Of a DNA stretch of 60,000 nucleotides, positions 51,557-60,000 are shown in pieces (the first letter of the stretch is position 1; each line of letters starts with the position of its first letter). The position numbers and the translations under genes were made by a program. The stretch comes from Antedon mediterranea (lineage: Eukaryota > Echinodermata > Crinoidea > Comatulida > Antedonidae), in assembly GCF_964355755.1 (NCBI RefSeq), contig NC_092671.1, positions 39,265,304 to 39,325,303 on the forward strand, given 5' to 3'. Below the pieces are notes generated by a model. It had not been told where the DNA came from. It saw only the letters and a list, made by a program, of their open reading frames with translations, and made no database searches.

Positions 51557-52015
51557 AAGGCAACGATACGTACACACAATAATCTATCCAAAATTGCAAA
51601 TAAAATGATAATTTAGTTATCAAAGGAATATAGATATTCAATTTCTTTTCGTTTCAGCGATTGATCCGCCATTGAAAGATTAGATTTTTGTGTTAAAATC
51701 AACGGCTGATAGCTAGCTTTATACGACCTGGAAATAGATGGAAAGAGAGCAGAATAGAAGAATGAAAACAATGAAAATCATTAAAGCAGGGAGAGATGAT
51801 TAAAGCGATTGCTTAAGTACTCTCAGTGGGCAATAAATGCACGCAAAGCTATGTAGAAGCTTATTCGTTTTCTTCTATACAAGCATGCAAATATTTTTTA
51901 TTATTCCAGGATGGCCTACTTTTACGAGATGGTTGGGGGCGCTCACGTCATGATAATTTATCTCTTTGAATCTGTCCGTATGACATCACTTGCTCGTTAC
52001 TATTCAAAACGTCTA

Positions 52016-52183
52016 TAAAGCTCGGTCTCTATACACTATCAAACTAGTTTGACAAAAAAGAGTGATATGCTCAAATATGTTAGTGATATGTTCAAATATG
52101 GTAGTGATATTACATAGTCATGTCCATATATGGGCACATCACATTGTTGTCACATAAAGTTTGATAGTGTAAACAGAGCTTTA
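52016..52183. mobile_element. MITE family 1 copy
   Basis: Left end carries a small insertion (AAAGCTCGGTCTCTATACAC); right end TTTGATAGTGTAAACAGAGC. Interior has CCAAATATGG and CCATATATGG. Confidence 0.88.
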
Positions 52184-52231
52184 GAAAACACTACTTCAAC
52201 TTCTACTAGGACCTACTCCTACTACGACGTT

Positions 52232-52268
52232 TTGTTCAAACTAGTTTGATAGTGTGGACAGAGCTTTA
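52232..52268. mobile_element. MITE family 1 solo right end
   Basis: Only AACTAGTTTGATAGTGTGGA and CAGAGCTTTA remain. Confidence 0.7.
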
Positions 52269-52537
52269 GATGGCGACTCTGACGACCCACTTGCTATGAC
52301 AGTACGTTACCAGACGACTCAATTAATTGTAATTATGCCACAAATTTTGTCTTTAATTTGATTTTATAATATCAATACAACGTTTTTCATTAGTAATAAA
52401 TATGCTTACGTCATAAATATTAGGTTGCACCAACATCTTTTGTTGTTTTGATTCCTGTCTCTAATTTTGTCTGTATAGAGAATAAAGTTCGTGCAACGAG
52501 TTCACGCATTTGACGCAAAACAGCTATTGTGTTTCCG

Positions 52538-52827
52538 TAAGCGTGGTTCCCACTATAGAACGCAACACAGCGACGTATCGACGCAAAGTGCTGTATTGCA
52601 TAATCACAAGTGGGAACCGACGACGCAATAGTGCTGCAAACATCGCAGGTTTGATTTCACGCAGGCGGGGGCAAACACAATTATTAGAAGGGCATTTTCT
52701 TATGTTGCGTAGATTGCGTTACGTATGCGCTAGTGGGAACCACGCTACTTGTGATTACGCAATACAGCACTCTGCGTCGATACGTCGCTGCGTTACGTTA
52801 CGTTACGCTTTAGTGGGAACCACGCTT
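52538..52827. mobile_element. MITE family 2 copy, subtype B, with an extra right end
   Basis: A full subtype B copy (52538-52746) is followed at once by a second terminal segment (52747-52827) ending TAGTGGGAACCACGCTTTA. The composite has three GGGAACC-type ends. Confidence 0.82.
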
Positions 52828-53446
52828 TATGTTCAATATTAGGCTTACATTAGTAAATGGATAAATTAGTGCAACGGGGTAAGAATGCATACGGTATCTA
52901 CGAAATAGGCCGAATTCTGTTCGTTTATACATACCATCAGACGACGACTAGCCGCTAGAATTAATCAACTAAGGGTTTAGATTTAATTGGCATTTTAATC
53001 ATTTCTCAATGAACATTTTTTTTTAAATTCTATACATACAAACTGGGTATCCGGCTACTGTGACGTAATCATGACGTATATAACAACATACGCTGGATCA
53101 TGATTGATGTAGCGTATACAAAGCTACTACACAGACCGTTCTCATGATTGATGTTTTCACAATCAATCTATCGAATATTCGGTTGTATGACAAATTATGG
53201 CTTGGTTAATTACCGTAGCGGTGTCCTCTTTACTCACGGAATACGATCGATATCGTCGCTGCAAATATACATATGATTATGTCCTTTTCATTGAAGCCGC
53301 ATTAATTATATTATGAGAACTGCTGGTCAGTCTATATGAAAATAAAAAGAGGAAAAGAGTTATTTTATTCGCAAATTGTGGGGGAAAGTAGGATGGGCAC
53401 TTTAATACCACTATTTATGAGGATGGTTATCCAACGCACAAAATGT

Positions 53447-53498
53447 TTCTGTCTACACTATCGAACTTTATGTGACAAAAAAAATGTGATGGACATAG
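53447..53498. mobile_element. MITE family 1 solo left end
   Basis: TTCTGTCTACACTATCGAAC followed by TTTATGTGACAAAAAAAATG; breaks off. Confidence 0.7.
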
Positions 53499-54261
53499 TT
53501 CCTACCAATTCTATTATTGTTTATTTCTTGTAATTTTGTATTTTTTGGTGTCAGTGGGTTTCCTGCTGCTGTAGTTATCAATGGTATTGTAGTTACTGTA
53601 GTTGAATTGTTTTGACATTTTGACCTACGTAGACTTTTTATTGTAATTGTTACTTTCTATATCTTGTTGTTTATTTTTTTTTTACATTTCTTTTGGATGC
53701 ACCTTCCATTTGGTCGAGTGCCACTCGTTCTACTTATAGTGTCAACACCGAATTTTCTAGTATTTGTATATACTGTATAATATTTTTTTTTTCAAAAGAA
53801 CAATTAGTTTCTGTATCTGATATATAAACATTTAAACATAAAATGTTAAGTTGGACCGTTTACACGATCGAGAAAACCGCGTCTGGATCACATCTTCCAA
53901 AAAAGTTAAAATGACATCCCTTTTTGTCGAGTAGCGCTAAATGGTCGTTCCGACTGACTTGACAAACTAAGTAAAGAGATAAGCACATAGGCTGGTATTG
54001 TTACACAACCGATCAATACTGTATAACGAATAATCCTATTGTGTTTATATTTAGTGTCTTAGAGCGTCGTCGTTACCCATAGCAACAGTGTTTAGGTCGC
54101 TCATTACACTATTTTTGTAATCATTAGGACTCACATGTAAATAAGTTACATAGGTGTAAGCAGTGGAATACCAATGAAGACATGATCTCGGCAAATATAT
54201 GAAAATAAGAATTACTGTAGTGGAGTTATTCTCAACATACTGTACCTGGATTTAATACGAC

Positions 54262-54434
54262 ATGACATCCGTTATAACCCCCAACTTGTCAACGCCGGTA
54301 GGAGGCATGGGTGGCGGTGTGGGCCACTTTTATCGCGAACACCAAGGAGTTGATAACTTGTCAAGAAACTTTAAATCTAGTGAATTATTTACACCATTTC
54401 AAGTTCCACAAAGATCAACGGTTTCTGATACAAG
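54262..54434 (+). CDS. First coding exon of an unidentified plus-strand gene
   Basis: An ATG preceded by an in-frame TAA three codons upstream opens 57 codons and ends with ACAAG before donor GTAAAT, phase 2. The product starts MTSVITPNLSTPVGGMGGGV, then GHFYREHQGVDNLSRNFKSS and ELFTPFQVPQRSTVSDTR. It has no signal peptide or membrane segment. Composition (few A/T-rich codons, no repeats) differs from the surrounding DNA and looks coding. I do not recognise the family. No later exon could be assigned before the window ends. It is divergent to PDE11, about 5.9 kb away. Confidence 0.55.
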
Positions 54435-54636
54435 GTAAATAAACATTATTTGTTGATCTTTTAGTGTTTAAGGTTTTGGAAGCCACTGAGAGCCAATATA
54501 ACATATGAACGTCCACTTTAGTTTTAGGTCTACAGTTAATAATAACAGGTAAGAATATGAAACATAGCATAACATAAAAATGGTCAAATTGCCGCTGCAC
54601 ACGCGGGGATGACTTGGGCCTGGTGCACCCCTCCCA

Positions 54637-54729
54637 TTCTACACTATCAAACTTTATGCGACATATCTGTGCCATATTTAGACACATCACATTTTTTTTG
54701 GTCAAACTATGATAGTGTGGACAGAGCTT
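54637..54729. mobile_element. MITE family 1 shortened copy
   Basis: TTCTACACTATCAAACTTTA at left and ATGATAGTGTGGACAGAGC at right with a reduced interior. It lies just after the first exon of the plus-strand gene. Confidence 0.8.
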
Positions 54730-55608
54730 CAAGTCATCAAAATCACGTATCATGAAATGTTGTTTTCATTGCTTACTGTAAGTTTGTTAAGACTAATACA
54801 AGGCAATAATCATTTTGCCATTAACCCAATGCTCATCAATGAATGCGATAATATCATTGTTTTATACAAATGATTGGATAATAAAGTGCAGTGCCTATCT
54901 ATGTGACCGGACCAGATTAGTACGCCTACCCAGACACATAGTTGTCAGAGGTCATACCTACCTATATTATTTCTTCAAGTCAAATTAAATTTGGTATTTA
55001 ATTTAACATGGTTGGCACTATTAATTATAATCGTACGAATTTTACTGAAAGTCAATAAAAAACGACTGACGTTATGACAACAATCGTCAACATATTTGTT
55101 AATTACAGCAACCCTTTTTATAAATTCAAAATCTATTTATTTCAACAAATGCCATACAAAATAATACAGAGCATAAATGAGGACCAACCTAAAAGTAAAC
55201 TTTAACATGGTAACAAAAAATAATAAGAACAAGTGAGAATATGAAGCATCAGTAATAATATATGTATATAAATGAAATGTTTAATATTTATGTAAAAGAT
55301 ATTTCTTTAATTCTTTCTTAAATTGTAAAAAAATAGATTTCTTTTATATTAATAGGAAGCTTGTTCCATTGGGTGGGGCCGGCCTTTGACTGTTTACAAA
55401 CAAACGAGTTATAAATAAATAATATACTTTTACTATCTTGACAATTAAACAAACAATCCTTTATTACCATGGATAATAATCAAGAATCAATGGTAACTGA
55501 CAGGAATATTTTACAGTTTAATATTATAATTCCAGATTAATCAAACAAGATATGTCTTGCCCACGCAATCAGGTGTTTCATCAAATAATATTTCGGCACA
55601 TAAAGGCT

Positions 55609-55774
55609 TAAGCTCTGTATAAAACATAAACTTTATGTGACAAAAATTTGATGTGCCTATATATGGGCATGATGATGTCATATCACTATCATATTTTAGG
55701 CATATCACTACCATATTTGGGCACATCATATTTTTTGTTGTCGCATATAGTTTGATAGTGTAGACAGAGCTTTA
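55609..55774. mobile_element. MITE family 1 copy
   Basis: Left end partly rearranged (AAGCTCTGTATAAAACATAA), right end TTTGATAGTGTAGACAGAGC. Confidence 0.87.
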
Positions 55775-57723
55775 CATCGTGTTTAGTGCGCAATGGTCAT
55801 ATTTATATAAACCCACTGCACTATATTCCCCCATATTCCACAGGTCAGCGGACCAGTGGCCGTATTCACCAATCACACTTAGGCTATTAGGGAAACACTT
55901 TGCCCTACCATTAAAATTTAAAAAAAATCTCATGTCAAAGTGAATACAAATTAGGGAAAATACCTTAATATTTATTGAGTTGATTAAGTGAAATACTTAA
56001 TATTTAAGGGAAATATCTCAGTTAAGTGTGATGGCTCATATCGTCATTTTCTCCTCTGTAGTAGTATATCAGGTGTTTCATAATATTTCTGTATAAAGGC
56101 TTACACTGTGTTTAGTGCATATATATAGGCCTATATATATTATACATATAGGCTCACTTAGACCATATTCCACAGGCCAGCGGACCAGGATCATATCGTC
56201 ATTTTCTCCTCCAATTTGTCTCGTGTTCGCATGCTATGCCCCGACGAGACAGAACACGCATTTTGATTGTTGTCGCAGTTTACACGTTGTTTAAGTTGAC
56301 TGGTAACACAAACAAATCATTGAGTAAGCACGTGCTCAACTAATATTGACATTTGTTTGAAAGAAGACCACTGTCATCAAATGAATTAATGTTCGACGTG
56401 CATAGTGGCGAGTTTATAACATCTTTAAACGTACTTAAATCTATTGATAAACGATATAACCATGCATAATTAACCGACTATATACACTACTGCATACTGC
56501 AGGCCGGGCCGCCGTACATTCCTCTAATACGGTAATGTACGAAGTTTTGCAAGATATCGTAGGCCTACAGACTTGAACATCCTAAATGACCCTCATCCCC
56601 CCGTCTCCACATCACTTCCATCCCATTTCCAAGTTTTATTGCTAGTATATTGCGAATATTTGCTAATACAGTATCTAATTTATATCACATGTGATGCCCG
56701 TATCATGTAAGGTTTTAGGTTAGATAACTATAGCTGTACCAACTGATTCCCCAACAATCGCTTCGTTTTAGGCCTAAACTAAAATTGTATCTACAATTTA
56801 TTTTGTATTTAAACAGGACCACAATGAAAAACAGGTTTTCTTTTACTCGAGTGTGTAATCCGGTATAAACATTTTTTTGTAATGCATGTTAAACACATGT
56901 GATGTTGTATTACCAAATGCTCCTATAATACTTTGGAAAGATAGAGATACAGTACAGACTCTTGTCTGATTTCCTACACAATAACCGTCTCTCATGCTCT
57001 CTGAAATGAAATAATGGTAGGCCTACAGTAGGCCTATTCGTTTAAAGTCATGTAAAGTGTGCTCATCGGAAGAACATTCCGGTCTCCCCCCGATATGATC
57101 TTTAGTCCTTACTTTAAAACCATAGCAACGGTATCTATTAGTAGGCCTACAAACAATCATTCCTCTAAGGTGGTATAAAGAAAGAGACTTAACACTTAAG
57201 TTTTAAGAGGTTTTGTTCTGAGCACGACCTATAATAATCTTTATTTTCGTGGATGATAATATTATTGTCCGGCACACGTCGGAGGTTATTTGATATCCTC
57301 GAGGCTTTTAGGCCTACACCACAATTATTATTGTCATGTTGTATTTTGCTACTGGTATTATAGTATAACATTTAATGTTGTTATCTCAGATTATATGAGT
57401 TTGTATTTACGTTGTTATGGAAACATGGTTCTAAACTTACAGTTTTATAGATCAGAAAGTATTGAAATTATTCATTAGAACACAATAGAAGGCTATAATT
57501 ATATTATAATATGCCGATGACTGCTATTAAATAATAGGGCCTACAATTTTAATATCCGAGTATTATATATAATAATTTATCCAACTTGCACAGTAAATCA
57601 ATTAATGAATATTGCTTCGCTTTTAACATAAAATCAATCTTGTTGAATGTACTTACCTTTTTTTCGGAATACAGTTTTACAATAAAAAGAATTCGTACAA
57701 AAACATCATCATCATCAAAATCT

Positions 57724-57838
57724 GTAGCTAACATGCTTGCCTTCCAATCCCAAGGTCCAGGGTTCAATCCTGACCTAGTGCCAGGGTTGTAACTCACGAC
57801 TCTTTCAACTCCACTCCCTAAGCCTCAATGAGACTTAG
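57724..57838 (+). repeat. tRNA-derived SINE fragment
   Basis: GTAGCTAACATGCTTGCCTT followed by CCAAGGTCCAGGGTTCAATCC resembles a tRNA anticodon-to-T-arm region with a good B box, then a non-tRNA body ending near CTCCACTCCCTAAGCCT. A decayed relative lies at 828-905. There is no complete cloverleaf. Confidence 0.55.
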
Positions 57839-58126
57839 TTTATAAGCTAAACTTCACTCCCTAAGCCTAAAATGAGACTTTATAAAAATAGTTTATCCAT
57901 CCTGTAATTGGTGAGTTTGTGCTCGTGGAATACGACAAACTGAGCTTCAAGAATTACACGTTCTCTTTATAGCATATACCGGTACAGGTGTATATTCAAA
58001 TGAGCTTCACACAGTGCTAACATAGCAACACTCGTTCCTTCTCAGTGTCAGTGGCAATATAAAGTTGACATTTTGTTTATTGATATCTTTATAAAATGTA
58101 TTTATAACTTTGTTAACACTGCATGT

Positions 58127-58335
58127 TAAAGCGTGGTTCCCACTAGAACGCAACGCAGCAACGTATTGACACAAAGTGATGTATTGTGTAATCACAAGTG
58201 GGAACCGACGACGCAATAATGCTGCAAAAATCGGTCAGATTTCACGCAGGCGCGGGCAAACACAATTATTGGAAGGGCATTTTCTTACGTTGCGTAGGTT
58301 GCGTTACGTTGCGTCGCCAGTGGGAACCAAGCTTA
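58127..58335. mobile_element. MITE family 2 copy, subtype B
   Basis: AAAGCGTGGTTCCCACTAGA at left, CAGTGGGAACCAAGCTTAAG at right; interior GTGGGAACCGACGACGCAAT. Confidence 0.88.
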
Positions 58336-58524
58336 AGGCCCATTTAAGGATTGAAGCGTACATTTCGATGATTGTATAGGCGGCGTATATTGCGCCAAAA
58401 ATATGACCGTAAAATGGGATTGAAATACAACATCATAATTGTCAAAGTGAATTTGTTAATCTCATATTGAAATTTAATGTTACTAATTAAACTTGCGGTC
58501 ACAGTGGATTTTGGGTTTAACCCC

Positions 58525-58657
58525 TTAAGCTTGGTTCCCACTAGAACGTAACGCAAGGACGTAAACGCAACGCAAGCGTTTTAACCAATGACAAGCGAAG
58601 TTATAGACAGTTAGCAATCACAAGCGAATAAGCCATCGCTTGTGATTGGTCAAGTTA
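58525..58657. mobile_element. MITE family 2 subtype A copy, right end missing
   Basis: TTAAGCTTGGTTCCCACTAG at left and the subtype A interior; stops at the start of the next copy. Confidence 0.8.
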
Positions 58658-58659
58658 CT

Positions 58660-58855
58660 CAAGCTTGATTTCCACTAGGACGCAACGCAAGGACGTCAAC
58701 GCAACCATGGATTAAAGAATAGAATCCATAACGCAGCGTAAGCGAGTTGACCAATTACACGCAACAGTTGGAATAATCCATCGCGTGTGATTGGTCAACT
58801 CACTTTACGTTGCGTTATGTCCTTGTGTTGCGTTCTAGTGGGAACCAAGCTTTAA
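58660..58855. mobile_element. MITE family 2 copy, diverged
   Basis: CAAGCTTGATTTCCACTAGG at left, TAGTGGGAACCAAGCTTTA at right. It abuts the truncated copy at 58525-58657. Confidence 0.82.
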
Positions 58856-59301
58856 GCGCAATTTCACAATTGTTTTAATTTTGTTTGAGGGTGACCAAAC
58901 AGCATGCTAACAAGCAATAGGCACAACATAAGAAGCAAAGAAGAAAAAATAGAAAAAAGATTAATGTAATTATATAGATGCCCTTACGTAAATTTATATA
59001 TAGATAAGAATGATGTATTATCAACCTGTTACGTACACATTTGTAAATATGTTAACACAATGTTATCTACCTGATTGTTTACTAATGAACTCTGTAGTAT
59101 AGTCATGATTGTGGCTATAAATACTATATTTGTTGGAATCTTTATTAGTCTTTAAAATAATTGTGTGTTTGTAACTTCAATGTTCCGTGACGTCAATTAC
59201 TAATTTTACACAAGAAAAAATAGCTATCCACAAACCATATCCGTGATTAAAAGTTTAAGATTGACTTAAGTTAAGTCGATAAAAAACTAACAAGAATATA
59301 A

Positions 59302-59373
59302 AGGTTCTACCGAGACTTGAACTCGGATCGCTGGATTCAAAGTCCAGAGTGCTAACCATTACACCATAGAACC
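59302..59373 (-). tRNA. tRNA-Gln (anticodon TTG)
   Basis: 72 bases with a complete cloverleaf: acceptor GGTTCTA with TAGAACC, D arm GTGTAATGGTTAGCAC, anticodon loop CTTTGAA, T arm CCGAG-TTCAAGT-CTCGG. It closely resembles animal tRNA-Gln and has good internal A and B boxes. First of three minus-strand copies within 640 bp. Confidence 0.96.
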
Positions 59374-59532
59374 GACACTTGACAAAATTTGAATTCGACA
59401 AAACGCGTTACGAAATATAATTTGGTTCACCACTGGTCCCACTGGTCCCACTTATTTTGTAGTAATTCTTTTGAAAAAGAATAATATCATGCTAAATTAT
59501 TTTGTTCAAAAAGGCATGACCATCAAAATATC

Positions 59533-59604
59533 AGGTTCTACCGAGACTTGAACTCGGATTGCTGGATTCAGAGTCCAGAGTGCTAACCATTACACCATAG
59601 AACC
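59533..59604 (-). tRNA. tRNA-Gln (anticodon CTG)
   Basis: Same sequence as the neighbour except the anticodon loop CTCTGAA and an A for G beside the anticodon stem. A complete cloverleaf. Together the two genes read both glutamine codons. Confidence 0.96.
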
Positions 59605-59881
59605 ACTATAAAGCTTGTGATTGCTAATTATTCTAAAGAGATGTAAAGATGTGGGCACACACAAAGAAACAATTGCAGTTTCATTGTATTATAGTCTTAA
59701 TTCAAATGTCAGATGTATACATGTAATAAGTGTGAATTATTTGCTCTTATGAAGTGTATTATAAATTTAATTATAGAAATATCTTGAAGAAATATAGGTA
59801 TTTATAAATTCTACATTTTTAAATCAATATCGACTTTCTAATTTTAATGAAAAATAATCTTAAAAAAATTAACAAATATAA

Positions 59882-59938
59882 AGGTTCTACCGAGACTTGA
59901 ACTCGGATCAAGAGTGCTAACCATTACACCATAGAACC
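59882..59938 (-). pseudogene. tRNA-Gln copy lacking the anticodon arm
   Basis: Acceptor stem, D arm and T arm are identical to the intact copies, but about 15 bases covering most of the anticodon stem and loop are deleted (CACTCTTGATCCGAG replaces the arm). A and B boxes remain, so it could still be transcribed. It cannot decode in the normal way. Confidence 0.9.
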
Positions 59939-60000
59939 ACCATGCGATCATATCCAATGATTGCAGACTATGGAAATGATACATAAGTTAAATTATAACC

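Larger units (their letters stand above)
48336..54261. other. Divergent intergenic region between PDE11 and the 54.26-kb exon
   Basis: Should contain the PDE11 promoter and 5'UTR (near 48.4-49.4 kb, with two CREs) and that of the plus-strand gene. The middle is filled by five MITE family 2 copies and four family 1 copies or remnants. No further exon recognised. Confidence 0.7.
54435..59301 (+). other. Presumed intron 1 of the 54.26-kb gene and intergenic DNA
   Basis: Two MITE family 1 and three family 2 copies plus one SINE fragment. No second exon could be identified with confidence. AGGCCTA-type words are frequent at 56.1-57.6 kb. Confidence 0.5.

Overview
This is AT-rich animal DNA, with coding exons split by long introns full of repeats, consensus GT/AG splice sites, Pol III tRNA genes and tRNA-derived SINEs. 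The protein content (a PDE11-type phosphodiesterase), the Rex1/CR1-like LINE and the many AGGCCTA-type words in the non-coding DNA suggest a marine invertebrate deuterostome, perhaps an echinoderm. The phylum is an inference and is not proven by the window.

The main occupant is one large minus-strand gene. It runs from an ATG at 48335 to a stop at 1224 and encodes a PDE11-like cyclic-nucleotide phosphodiesterase. I could assemble all 16 coding exons by hand with consistent phases into a predicted 889-residue protein: an N-terminal regulatory segment with an RRAS site, GAF-A, GAF-B, and a complete class I PDE catalytic domain with every metal ligand. Introns 2, 4, 5 and 7 are 6 to 10.5 kb long and hold most of the window's repeats. 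A second gene starts divergently about 5.9 kb upstream: a plus-strand first coding exon at 54262-54434 of unknown identity. At the right edge are three minus-strand tRNA-Gln copies; two are intact (anticodons TTG and CTG) and one lacks the anticodon arm.

Repeats fill much of the rest. MITE family 1 (ends AAAGCTCTGTCTACACTATC) has about 23 full or partial copies and carries perfect CArG-box decamers. MITE family 2 (ends GGTTCCCACTAG) has about nine copies, five of them clustered at 50.4-52.8 kb. MITE family 3 has ends resembling TTAAAGATATATTGTCCCCC. There is also a single 650-bp terminal-inverted-repeat element at 34.1-34.7 kb, tRNA-derived SINEs, LINE tails, and a Penelope-like fragment with a hammerhead-ribozyme-like core. 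Between 19.7 and 25.3 kb three repeats are nested: a SINE with an expanded 48-bp unit was split by a Rex1-like LINE, which was itself split by a 2.4-kb non-coding element. Many minisatellites are present. One, at 8.04-8.46 kb, appears to be an expansion of a PDE11 exon-intron junction, so it holds an array of GC-type 5' splice-site look-alikes right beside the true donor.

Most long ORFs outside PDE11 and the LINEs are translations of tandem repeats and are rejected. All homology statements come from recognising family motifs by eye; no search was run.
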